Shown here: positions 15,380 to 22,695 of the stretch, in pieces
Layout: each line of letters begins with the position of its first letter
Numbering within the stretch: the stretch's first letter is position 1
Assembly: GCA_027486025.1 (NCBI GenBank)
Contig: JAIXPY010000122.1
Span: forward strand, 1 to 36,228
Length of the DNA stretch: 36,228 bases
Direction of reading: 5' to 3'
Source: Burkholderiaceae bacterium
Lineage (GTDB): Bacteria > Pseudomonadota > Gammaproteobacteria > Burkholderiales > Burkholderiaceae
Translations under genes and position numbers: made by a program
Notes under the pieces: generated by a model
What the model saw: only the letters and a program-made list of their open reading frames with translations
What the model was told of the DNA's origin: nothing
The model's database searches: none

Positions 15380-16639
15380 ATGAAAACCTTTGTCATTATT
15401 GGTGGCGGTATTACGGGCGTCACTACAGCCTATGTTTTAGCAAAACGTGGATACGATGTCACCTTAGTTGAGCGTCATCGCTATTCTGGAATGGAAACCT
15501 CATTTGCCAACGGCGGACAGCTCTCCGCTTCCAATGCCGAAGTATGGAACCATTGGTCAACCATTATGAAGGGCATGAAGTGGGTCTTTAAAAAAGATGC
15601 ACCACTCTTAATTAACCTCAAACCAGACTGGCATAAGGCTTCCTGGTTTGCTGAGTTCATCGCATCCATCCCAAACTATAAAAACAATACCGTCCAAACT
15701 GCGCATATGGCGATTGAAGCCAGAAAACACCTGTTTTCTTGGGCCAAGCAAGAGGGCATTGATTTTGATTTAAAGCGCGAGGGGATTTTGCACATTTATC
15801 GTGATAAGTCAGGCTTTGATCATGCCGGTAAGGTTTCCAAAATGCTGGCAGAAGGCGGCTTAGGCCGCATTGCCGTAACACCGCATGAGATGAAGGAAAT
15901 TGAACCCACACTTGCAGGTCTATATTACGGCGGTTACTACACCGAGAGTGATTCAACCGGTGATATTCATAAATTTACTTATGGGCTATCTGAGGCTGCC
16001 ACTAAGTTAGGCGTCAAAACCATTTATGAGCATGAGGTAACTTCGGTCAAGTCAGACGGAAACCAAGTAAGCGTATTTCTAAAGAAAGATGCTCAAACGA
16101 CCCAACTCACTTTTGACAACATAATTGTCTGCGCTGGAGTTGGTAGTCGTGATTTGGCTTCGCAGTTAGGGGATCGAGTAAACGTCTATCCAGTCAAAGG
16201 CTATTCCATTACAGTTAATCTCAATGACAGGGCTAGTCAAGAAGGCGCGCCAAACGTGAGCCTGCTAGATGATGAAACCAAGCTCGTAACAAGCCGTCTT
16301 GGAGTCGATCGCTTTCGGGTTGCTGGTACTGCGGAGTTCAATGGCATCAATAAAGACATCCGCGCCGATCGGATTAAGCCACTAATCGACTGGGTTAATC
16401 AATGCTTCCCAGAAGTTAGCACCCGCACAGTCATTCCCTGGGCGGGCCTGCGCCCAATGATGCCCAATATGATGCCAAAAGTAGGTCAAGGCAATAGACC
16501 GAATGTTTACTACAACACAGGGCATGGGCATCTTGGTTGGACACTATCTGCCTGCACTGCCGAAATGATTGGTGATGTCATACAGTATGGAGAGCAAACC
16601 CTCAAGACCAAGTTATCTCCTAGCTTGAAGTTTTCCTGA
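15380..16639 (+). CDS. dadA: FAD-dependent D-amino-acid dehydrogenase (DadA-like), possibly acting on glycine
   Basis: A 419-aa FAD enzyme. The N-terminus FVIIGGGITGVTTAYVLAKRGYDVTLVE is a textbook GxGxxG dinucleotide fold ending in the ribose-binding acid. ETSFANGGQLSASNAEVW matches the DadA signature. The C-terminal YYNTGHGHLGWTLSACTAEMI is the second FAD-contact segment of the DAO family. The reaction is oxidative deamination of an amino acid to a 2-oxo acid with electrons passed to the respiratory chain. The tandem glycine riboswitch in its leader suggests that glycine is the substrate or the signal, so a glycine oxidase/dehydrogenase role is as likely as D-alanine catabolism (inference). 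GGACA 5 bases upstream is the ribosome binding site, placed directly after the riboswitch T-run. A hairpin terminator follows. Confidence 0.92.
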   Translation: MKTFVIIGGGITGVTTAYVLAKRGYDVTLVERHRYSGMETSFANGGQLSASNAEVWNHWSTIMKGMKWVFKKDAPLLINLKPDWHKASWFAEFIASIPNYKNNTVQTAHMAIEARKHLFSWAKQEGIDFDLKREGILHIYRDKSGFDHAGKVSKMLAEGGLGRIAVTPHEMKEIEPTLAGLYYGGYYTESDSTGDIHKFTYGLSEAATKLGVKTIYEHEVTSVKSDGNQVSVFLKKDAQTTQLTFDNIIVCAGVGSRDLASQLGDRVNVYPVKGYSITVNLNDRASQEGAPNVSLLDDETKLVTSRLGVDRFRVAGTAEFNGINKDIRADRIKPLIDWVNQCFPEVSTRTVIPWAGLRPMMPNMMPKVGQGNRPNVYYNTGHGHLGWTLSACTAEMIGDVIQYGEQTLKTKLSPSLKFS

Positions 16640-16650
16640 AATAAAGCGAA

Positions 16651-16701
16651 ATGAGCGTTACTTTAAGTAACGCTCATTACCGGTAATGAGCGAATTTTTT
16701 T
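16651..16701 (+). terminator. Three-arm overlapping palindromes and terminator after dadA
   Basis: ATGAGCGTTACTT-T-AAGTAACGCTCAT is a perfect 27-base palindrome that contains the recurring CGTTACTTTAAGTAACG element. Its right arm is also the left arm of CGCTCATTACC-GGTAATGAGCG (16671-16692), which is followed by AATTTTTTT. Only one of the two hairpins can form at a time; the second has the form of a terminator. Confidence 0.8.
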
Positions 16702-16749
16702 AAAACAATCCCGACTAAAAAGGTATGGTTGGCGCTGGCCAGCATTTAA

Positions 16750-16875
16750 TTAATTGGCTTGCGGTACATATGCTTTTTTGAGCTGCCACCGCGTTACATT
16801 GCTCGTTAACATGGGTTGACTCAGCTTCGCCGTCACGGAGCCAACATGATCATTGGCAAAATGCTCCTTGCCCAT
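16750..16875 (-). CDS. Possible 41-aa small protein
   Basis: An ATG frame on the minus strand encodes MGKEHFANDHVGSVTAKLSQ and ends at TAA after VPQAN. A GGAGG-like GGAGGCGGTG lies upstream of the ATG. No family is recognised and no signal or membrane segment is seen. It may be a real small gene or a chance frame in a degenerate region. It was below the length limit of the ORF track. Confidence 0.25.
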   Translation of the reverse strand: MGKEHFANDHVGSVTAKLSQPMLTSNVTRWQLKKAYVPQAN

Positions 16876-17179
16876 CACCGCCTCCGTTTGGTTTAATTAA
16901 ACTATAACGGCGTCTATTAGACTGTGGGTAGTCCACCTTAACAAAGTGTCTGTAAAACCGGGTTTAGCTCAATCCTGGAAAATGGGCGCTAGCGTATTAA
17001 TGATTGAGTGGCACTATAGCCATTTATAGGTAATACAGGCTATTGAACAATTGTGTGGGGCAAATCCTAAAAAGCAAATTGAGGCTGATAGTAGGGCGGG
17101 TGACATTTATCCCAGCAAAAAGCGGGCTCAAAAACAGCAATTGGCTGCTTAGAAGGACAAAGCTAGACTTTAAATAAAA
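16876..17179. other. Gap with possible decayed coding sequence
   Basis: A plus-strand frame without a start codon (about 17043-17152) reads EQLCGANPKKQIEADSRAGD and ends at TAG after KQQLAA. It has the look of the end of a broken gene but I cannot name it. The preceding sequence (ACTGTGGGTAGTCCACCTT) might be a mobile-element edge. Nothing firmer is seen. Confidence 0.3.
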
Positions 17180-17209
17180 GTTCCAAAAAGGAACTTATAG
17201 CGCTATAAT
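17180..17209 (+). promoter_or_regulatory. Promoter and operator of the second toxin-antitoxin pair
   Basis: TATAAT (17204-17209) is a perfect -10 box. GTTCC-AAAAA-GGAAC (17180-17194) is an inverted repeat just upstream, covering the -35 position, where no good consensus is seen. The half-site GGAAC recurs right after the -10 box. This fits autorepression by the antitoxin. Confidence 0.7.
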
Positions 17210-17233
17210 GGAACCAGCTAATGGAGAACCATC

Positions 17234-17443
17234 ATGTCTATTAACGTGAAATTGTCAGAAAACCTCGTAGAGCAAGCCAAAGTGTTTGGAAGCGTTGAGC
17301 ATCGCTCAGTGCCCAAGCAAATTGAGTATTGGTCGCAAATTGGCAAGATTGCCCAAGAAAACCCAGACTTACCATTTTCGTTGATTCGGGAGATCTTGAT
17401 TGCAGATCAAGAGCCAGTCATTGGTGAATACATTTTTAGTTAA
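17234..17443 (+). CDS. ParD-like type II antitoxin
   Basis: A 69-aa protein starting SINVKLSENLVEQAKVFGSV followed by RSVPKQIEYWSQIGKIAQEN. The pattern of a short beta strand and two helices resembles ribbon-helix-helix antitoxins of the ParD-like group, and the phrase RSVPKQIEYW is typical of that family. GGAGA lies 8 bases before the ATG. The C-terminal tail (DQEPVIGEYIFS) probably contacts the toxin. Its stop overlaps the toxin ATG by one base, so translation is coupled. Confidence 0.85.
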   Translation: MSINVKLSENLVEQAKVFGSVEHRSVPKQIEYWSQIGKIAQENPDLPFSLIREILIADQEPVIGEYIFS

Positions 17444-17721
17444 TGCGTTTACTGATTACAGCCAGCTTTGCAAGGGCTATAAAAAAACTGCACGCCCCGC
17501 AAAAGCTAGAGTTAGATCATGCGCTTAAACTGATTGCCAAAGATCCCATTATTGGTGAGGCAAAAGTAGGCGATTTGCTGGGAGTGTATGTTTATAAATT
17601 TAGACTGTCTCAGCAACAGGTTTTATTGGCTTATCGAATTGTGGATCAAGAAAGTATTAAGCTGTTAACGTCTGGCCCGCATGAAAATTTCTATCGGGAT
17701 TTAAAGCGCCAAGGCGAGTAG
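17443..17721 (+). CDS. RelE/ParE-family toxin
   Basis: A 92-aa protein with the RelE/ParE outline: TASFARAIKKLHAPQKLELD, then GDLLGVYVYKFRLSQQQVLLAYRIVD and the end segment LLTSGPHENFYRDLKR. The basic beta-sheet core YVYKFRLSQQQVLLAYR and the terminal HENFYRDLK are family hallmarks. The toxin either cuts mRNA at the ribosome (RelE type) or poisons gyrase (ParE type); sequence alone does not settle this. It begins at the A of the antitoxin stop (TAATG). Confidence 0.87.
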   Translation: MRLLITASFARAIKKLHAPQKLELDHALKLIAKDPIIGEAKVGDLLGVYVYKFRLSQQQVLLAYRIVDQESIKLLTSGPHENFYRDLKRQGE

Positions 17722-18099
17722 CTCTTAAATCTCAAAGGCCTTCCTTAAATAGGGATCAATATCCCTTTTAGCAAGAAGCCACTAATCGTTGGAATGAATA
17801 ATCCACCATCTTGGTATTGTCGATAATCTGTACCGTAATAGAGCCTTTTCTTCTTTATCAGCACTGCTGCTAATGCATCATTAAATGAGCCATAGGTTCC
17901 GATAAGTATTAATGCAGAGTATGAATTATTGGATCAATGTAATGCTCTAAAGGTTTTGATATTGGATAGCTTTCTAATTGATTGAGGGTGGTTTTGGCGG
18001 TCTGGATCTTTTGCCGAGTTCGTTAAGCCTTGACTGCTGCTTGCGCTCGTTTAGCCTGATCTTTAAGGGCTTTGATTCTCGCCTGTGCTGGGTGGGGAT
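17722..18099. other. Gap with decayed sequence
   Basis: No intact gene. On the minus strand a start-less frame (about 18021-18083) reads QARIKALKDQAKRAQAAVKA and stops, and another lower stretch reads TAKTTLNQLESYPISKPLEH. They look like the broken end of one helical protein, which I do not recognise. The 87-aa frame 17978-18241 in the track is not a gene as such; only its second half is recognisable. Confidence 0.35.
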
Positions 18100-18241
18100 T
18101 GCCTGGGCAGTCCCGGCGGATGACGCATTTATAGCTCAGCTTTTGTTCTTTAAGAACATTGCAGTCACCGGCGGTTTATTGATGCTAGCTTCATCGGGCG
18201 CTGGCTTTATTAGCTTCGATAGCCTCAGGGCTAAAGGATAG
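18100..18241 (+). pseudogene. DoxX gene remnant (C-terminal end only)
   Basis: PADDAFIAQLLFFKNIAVTG and the following GGLLMLASSGAGFISFDS match the end of the intact DoxX protein at 13739-14149 (PADAAFIAQLLFFKNIAVIG, GGLLVLASCGAGKFSIDG). The DNA also matches closely, including TTGTTCTTTAAGAACAT. The first three quarters of the gene are missing and the frame runs into unrelated sequence upstream. It is the leftover of a duplicate or a displaced copy. Confidence 0.85.
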
Positions 18242-18393
18242 CAACTTACATCGATTGAACTAGAGTTAGGCAGCCTTGGCTATAGTAGGACTTTCTGTTC
18301 TCATATGCAGCATGACTAAATCGCCATAGAATGGTCATAGAAATATGAAATAGACGCCAAGAGGCAGGTGCACCATTTACACTAGGTCAACAT

Positions 18394-18825
18394 ATGCATG
18401 ATTTATCAGTATCCAATCCAATCAGTGGCGATGAACTGGTTGCTGCCCTCAATGAATTGCTGGAGGCGGAGCGGGCTGGCGCTCGAGTGGCTCTAGAAAC
18501 AGCCAATCAAATAAAGGGTCATGACTTAGCGCCCTTAGTCGTTGAGATTCAGCAAGATGAAGTGCGTTGGTGCAAGATGCTTCTGGGGGTTATTGGATCG
18601 CTTGGTCATTCGCCATCCACTATCACAGGCGATTTTTATGAAAAAGCCATTGCCATTGAAGAGCTCAAGGAGCGTTTACTCTTTTTGAACCGAGGCCAGG
18701 GCTGGGTAGTGCGTCGCCTAGAAAAACTAATTCCACGAATTCAAGAGTCAAATATTCGTTCCCAGCTACAAGCGATGCTGGATGCGCACATCCAGAATAT
18801 TCAACGTGTCGAGGAGGGCGTTTAG
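18394..18825 (+). CDS. DUF6306-like, ferritin-fold helical protein
   Basis: A 143-aa mostly helical protein. The segment LNELLEAERAGARVALETA, then VVEIQQDEVRWCKMLLGVI, LGHSPS and LLFLNRGQGWVVRRLEKLIP suggest a four-helix bundle. Conserved Glu residues (LLEAERAG, QQDEVRW) could bind metal as in ferritin-like proteins. The DUF6306 assignment is from memory of the motif and not checked. No strong ribosome binding site is seen before the ATG. Stand-alone gene; a further tRNA-end relic follows its stop. Confidence 0.7.
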   Translation: MHDLSVSNPISGDELVAALNELLEAERAGARVALETANQIKGHDLAPLVVEIQQDEVRWCKMLLGVIGSLGHSPSTITGDFYEKAIAIEELKERLLFLNRGQGWVVRRLEKLIPRIQESNIRSQLQAMLDAHIQNIQRVEEGV

Positions 18826-18830
18826 TGGAT

Positions 18831-18867
18831 GGTTGATCTCAGGCTCAAGTTCTGGTGGGTGCACCAA
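18831..18867 (+). repeat. Degenerate tRNA 3'-end relic
   Basis: GATCTCAGGCTCAAGTTCTGG and GTGGGTGCACCAA resemble the T-arm and acceptor end of the intact tRNA (GTCCCAGGTTCAAGTCCTGG, TGGGCCCACCA). Several T-stem pairs are lost. It begins directly after the DUF6306-like gene and may mark the far edge of the accessory block. Confidence 0.6.
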
Positions 18868-19533
18868 CAAAATCAGGTGTGTACCGGACGCATGCTTTAC
18901 ACATCTACTTTTGCTTCCCCAGCACCTAGGGGCCTTATGGGTTTTATAGGCCAATACCAATAGATTATCGTATTTGAGTATTGAGGAACTGGTATCACCT
19001 AGTTACCGTTGCCACCTGGAGTAGATTGGTTTCGGGGGGCATTCAAACAGCATCTAGTTGCGTCATGAAAAGTAGTAAGGATTTTGTGGGAATACTATTT
19101 CTTACGTCATCCATAACTTAAAATTATGTAAGAAAGTACAGATTTTTATGTGAGACGGCATCTGAATTCTCATTTAAAAATCGTACATATAGACGATTTA
19201 ACGTATTTTGAGCAAGCGTAATATAGCTAATGCAGTCTTAATTAGATAAATTCACCACCCACTTTATTGATTATCTTTGGCAATCAGCGCTGATTCAAGC
19301 CGGGTTTAATCGCAAAACAGCTTCCTCCAATCAAAAACTTTTTTAATCTATAACTTTATATATTGATTTTGCTCAGCACGGAGTAGGTTTGTAGGATCGC
19401 CGCCATTTTAGGCTGGTAAAGTAAAAAATCCTGAATCGATTGCAGTTTAGAAGCATAGGGGACATGGCTTTGCTGGCTGAATAATAAAGATCGTTATTAT
19501 CTTAATTCGGTCATTTTATGAGCTCATGCATGA
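18868..19533. other. Gene-poor stretch
   Basis: AT-rich with many stops in all frames. A start-less frame (about 19241-19342) reads LDKFTTHFIDYLWQSALIQA and then stops, perhaps a gene fragment. No RNA gene, promoter or known repeat could be identified. Confidence 0.4.
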
Positions 19534-19588
19534 TGCGTTCGCAATGCGAACGCAATGCTAGAAAAATGCGAACGCATTGCGAACGCAT
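19534..19588 (+). repeat. Iteron-like cluster of TGCGAACGCA
   Basis: TGCGAACGCA occurs at 19545, 19567 and 19578, and inverted (TGCGTTCGCA) at 19534. The last two are an exact 11-bp tandem (TGCGAACGCAT twice). The first pair forms the palindrome GCGTTCGCA-A-TGCGAACGC. Even spacing of 11 and 22 bases puts the sites on one face of the helix. Confidence 0.8.
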
Positions 19589-19592
19589 TGCT

Positions 19593-19641
19593 ACCAGTCA
19601 CCAGTCACCAGACTCCATACTCCAGTCTCCAATCATCAATC
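19593..19641 (+). repeat. Seven-base tandem repeat, seven units
   Basis: ACCAGTC, ACCAGTC, ACCAGAC, TCCATAC, TCCAGTC, TCCAATC, ATCAATC follow one another without gap. On the minus strand it reads as GACTGGT/GACTGGA units, which a short minus-strand frame (19598-19834) translates as GDWSMESGDW at its end. I do not accept that frame as a gene. Confidence 0.75.
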
Positions 19642-19873
19642 CGATGGTAGTAAAGCGTATAGGCAACTTTTCGATGTAGTCCTCCAGTTCCTCACCTTTT
19701 TCGCTGGGCTGGGCTCTTGCGCTTGCGGAACTGAATCGGGTAGGATTCGATACATGAGCAATTATTTCAATACCAAGGCACCTGCCGCCTGCCGAGCAGA
19801 AATCGATCGCCAAGCACCTGCCATCTTGAATCAATTCATTGCCAGCGCAATCTATTAAAAGCGAATCCCTAAG

Positions 19874-21259
19874 ATGCCTTTGCCTCCAGCAGTGATTACA
19901 GGATTACAAACTTTACTTGGTGGGCGTTTTAGTCAGGCAAAAGCGGTGAGAGACCACCATGCTCGAGACGAGTCTCCTTATCCCGAATTAGCCCCAGATG
20001 CGGTGGCGTTTGTGCGGACCAATGAAGAGGTTGCTGGTGTAGTTAAGCTGTGCAATGCCCATCACGTGCCCTTGGTAGCCTATGGTGCGGGATCCTCCCT
20101 AGAGGGGCATATATTGCCGATTCATGGTGGAATATGCCTCGATTTAAGTCAAATGAATGCCATTTTAGACATTGCGCCCGATGATTTTCTGGTGACGGTT
20201 CAGGCTGGCGTGCGGCGCAAGCAACTCAACCTCGAGATGAAAGAGCACGGTTTGTTCTTCCCGGTAGATCCTGGGGCCGATGCCAGTATCGGTGGAATGT
20301 GCGCCACTCGGGCCTCTGGTACGAATGCGGTGCGCTACGGCACCATGCGAGAAAATGTTGTAGCTTTAACGGTAGTCACTGCGACTGGCGACATCATTCG
20401 GGTCGGTTCGCGCGCACGTAAATCAGCAGCTGGGTATGATCTGACGCGGCTGTTGATTGGCAGCGAAGGCACGCTGGGAATCATGACGGAAATCACCTTA
20501 AAGCTCTACCCATTGCCTGAGGCCATTTCTGCTGCAACCTGCGTCTTTCCGTCGGTGAATGCTGCGGTTCAAGCGGTGATTGCCATTATTCAATATGGAA
20601 TTCCGATTGCGCGCGTTGAGTTGGTCGATGAAACTGCGATTGCAGCGATTAATCACTATTCCAAGCTGAGCCTGCAGGAGAAGCCCACACTATTTTTTGA
20701 GTTTCACGGCTCACCGCGCGGCGTTCAAGAACAAGCTGAAACTACCCAAGCGCTTTGCCTCGACTACGGCGGTAGTGGTTTTGAGTGGTCCGCTAATCCA
20801 GAAGATCGAACTAGGCTCTGGCAGGCTAGGCACAACGCCTATTACGCGTGCTTACAACTGCAAGCCGGTGCACGCATCCTCAATACGGATATTTGTGTGC
20901 CGATTTCCAAGTTAGCCTACTGCATTGATCGGGCGCGCGATACGCTCAATCAATCCCATTTAAAGAGCGCCATACTGGGCCATGTGGGCGATGGTAATTT
21001 TCATGCCTTGATCATCATTGATCCCAATCGCCCAGAAGATATGCAGGAAGCAGAGCGCTTAAATCACTGCATTGTGCAAGATGCTTTAAGTGTAGGCGGA
21101 ACATGTACGGGGGAGCATGGGGTAGGCATGCATAAAATTCAATTTATGCTGCAAGAGCATGGTGCTGATGCAATTGAATGCATGCGTGCAATCAAAGCCG
21201 TATTTGATCCCAACAACATCCTCAATCCAGGAAAAATGCTACCTGCTCCATCGCTATAA
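19874..21259 (+). CDS. FAD-linked 2-hydroxyacid dehydrogenase (D-lactate dehydrogenase / GlcD family)
   Basis: A 461-aa flavoprotein. The PCMH-type FAD-binding domain is visible in LVAYGAGSSLEGHILPIHGG, VDPGADASIGGMCATRASGT and LLIGSEGTLGIMTEITLKLYP. The C-terminal FAD-oxidase domain has ILGHVGDGNFHALIII and the family signature CTGEHGVGMHKIQFM. Enzymes of this kind oxidise D-lactate or glycolate to the 2-oxo acid and pass electrons to cytochrome or quinone. Length and domain order fit D-lactate dehydrogenase (cytochrome) best. No glcE or glcF follows, which argues against the glycolate oxidase complex. The ATG has only a weak ribosome binding site (CCTAAG). It starts about 230 bases after the heptamer repeat. 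Confidence 0.9.
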   Translation: MPLPPAVITGLQTLLGGRFSQAKAVRDHHARDESPYPELAPDAVAFVRTNEEVAGVVKLCNAHHVPLVAYGAGSSLEGHILPIHGGICLDLSQMNAILDIAPDDFLVTVQAGVRRKQLNLEMKEHGLFFPVDPGADASIGGMCATRASGTNAVRYGTMRENVVALTVVTATGDIIRVGSRARKSAAGYDLTRLLIGSEGTLGIMTEITLKLYPLPEAISAATCVFPSVNAAVQAVIAIIQYGIPIARVELVDETAIAAINHYSKLSLQEKPTLFFEFHGSPRGVQEQAETTQALCLDYGGSGFEWSANPEDRTRLWQARHNAYYACLQLQAGARILNTDICVPISKLAYCIDRARDTLNQSHLKSAILGHVGDGNFHALIIIDPNRPEDMQEAERLNHCIVQDALSVGGTCTGEHGVGMHKIQFMLQEHGADAIECMRAIKAVFDPNNILNPGKMLPAPSL

Positions 21260-21366
21260 AATCCCTATGGCTCGAGTATCATGAAATGATGGTATTTAAT
21301 GTAATCAAAGAATTTCATCAACAGAAGCGGTTTAAATGAAATTTACCTCTTTTTTATAAAACACCG

Positions 21367-22488
21367 ATGAGAGAAATGATGATTAAAAAAATAGTAGCTG
21401 CATCCGTTTCTATTACCTTGGCAATCGCCCCTATGGCAAGTTATGCGTGCACCGCTGTCAATATCGTCGCAAAAGATGGTTCAGTTGTAGCAGGAAGAAC
21501 CATGGAATGGGCTTTTGATATGAAGTGGGAGCTCACCGCAAATCCGAAGGGAACTCCCATTTCCCTCAGCGCCCCAACTTCACTGAAGCTGCCAGCAACA
21601 ATCTTGCCTAGTAAATATGCATTTGTCGCAATTGCACCCGGCGTTTTGGCGGGTCCTCCTGCCTATCTCGAAGGTCAAAACGATGCAGGTCTTGCCATTA
21701 GCGGAAATTTTTTGCCCGGTTTCACTGAATACCAAACCGTTACCCCGCAAGATAAAAACTATGTTTCTATCTTGAACTTAGGTGGTTTCATATTAGGTAT
21801 GTTTAGTACGGTGAAAGAGTTGCGAAGCGAGCTCCCTAAATATAAGGTGTGGTTTGATCCCAGCGAAGTCAAAGGTTTGCCAACTCCACCTTGGTTGCAT
21901 CTGGTATTAACCGATCGTGGTGGCGACAGTATTATTGTTGAGTTTGTTAAGGGTCAAATGGTGATCCACGACAATATTGCAGGGGTTTTGACCAATGCAC
22001 CTACCTATGACTGGCATCTGAATAATGTACGCAATTATTTGTCACTCACAACTACACCAACAGCAGCAGTAACTGTAGGTAAGACCAACGTCACTGAGCT
22101 TGGTCAGGGCGGGGGTTTGCTTGGTTTACCAGCAGATTACACTCCGCCATCGCGCTTCGTCAGGGCAGCCTATCTAAAGCAGTTTGCCTATCAGCCCAGT
22201 AATAGCGCTGAAGCGATGCAAGCCACGGGTCATATTCTGAACAACGTAGATATTCCGGTTGGCGTGGCTCGCTCTTCTGATGGCAAGCAAGTTTTTTCTG
22301 ATTACACGCAGTGGGTCAATATCAAAGACCTAAAGAATAATCGGATGAAAATTGCGAACTATGCAAATCGCACGAACTTCATTGAAATTAATCTGAATGA
22401 AGTATTTAAGTCCGGAAAATCGAAGACCTGGCAGGTTGATAAGTTGCCGTACCCTAAGAATGACCTAACAGTAGAGTTCTTAAAATAA
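21367..22488 (+). CDS. Exported linear-amide C-N hydrolase (choloylglycine hydrolase / penicillin V acylase family)
   Basis: A 373-aa Ntn-hydrolase. The signal peptide MIKKIVAASVSITLAIAPMA ends in SYA and is followed at once by Cys28 (CTAVNIVAKDGSVVAGRTMEW), so signal cleavage would expose the catalytic N-terminal Cys, as in Gram-negative members. The conserved Arg in VAGRTMEW, Asp in AFDMKW, and Asn in TNAPTYDWHLNN complete the active-site set. The family hydrolyses amide bonds in bile-salt conjugates, penicillin V or acyl-homoserine lactones; the substrate here is unknown, and signal quenching is a possibility. Two alternative starts (ATG 21376 or 21379) lie just downstream and would keep the signal peptide. 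A strong terminator follows. Confidence 0.9.
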   Translation: MREMMIKKIVAASVSITLAIAPMASYACTAVNIVAKDGSVVAGRTMEWAFDMKWELTANPKGTPISLSAPTSLKLPATILPSKYAFVAIAPGVLAGPPAYLEGQNDAGLAISGNFLPGFTEYQTVTPQDKNYVSILNLGGFILGMFSTVKELRSELPKYKVWFDPSEVKGLPTPPWLHLVLTDRGGDSIIVEFVKGQMVIHDNIAGVLTNAPTYDWHLNNVRNYLSLTTTPTAAVTVGKTNVTELGQGGGLLGLPADYTPPSRFVRAAYLKQFAYQPSNSAEAMQATGHILNNVDIPVGVARSSDGKQVFSDYTQWVNIKDLKNNRMKIANYANRTNFIEINLNEVFKSGKSKTWQVDKLPYPKNDLTVEFLK

Positions 22489-22499
22489 GCTAGTTCACT

Positions 22500-22523
22500 A
22501 AACCGCCTTCGGGCGGTTTTTCT
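22500..22523 (+). terminator. Rho-independent terminator after the amidase gene
   Basis: AAACCGCC-TTCG-GGCGGTTT, an 8-bp stem with a stable TTCG tetraloop, followed by TTCTTTT. Confidence 0.92.
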
Positions 22524-22695
22524 TTTGTACCATAAAGCAGGATGGACTCAATTAATCCTCGGGTATACCTAAGATATTCGAATCTATGGCGCCCAAAAAT
22601 ACAATCTCGTAAAAAATAATTCGATAAAATTTATATCTGAAATGATAATTCTCTACATTAAGCAAGAGCCCCCTCATTGATAAGGCATTACATAA

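Noticed and set aside
17978-18241. 87-aa ORF as an intact gene
   Set aside because: Only the second half has meaning (DoxX end); the first half is unrelated sequence in frame by chance.
19534-19641. CRISPR array
   Set aside because: Units are 7-11 bases and contiguous; there are no spacers of uniform length and no cas genes.
19577-19858. 93-aa plus-strand and 78-aa minus-strand frames over the heptamer repeat
   Set aside because: They are formed by repeat sequence, lack ribosome binding sites and have no recognised family.
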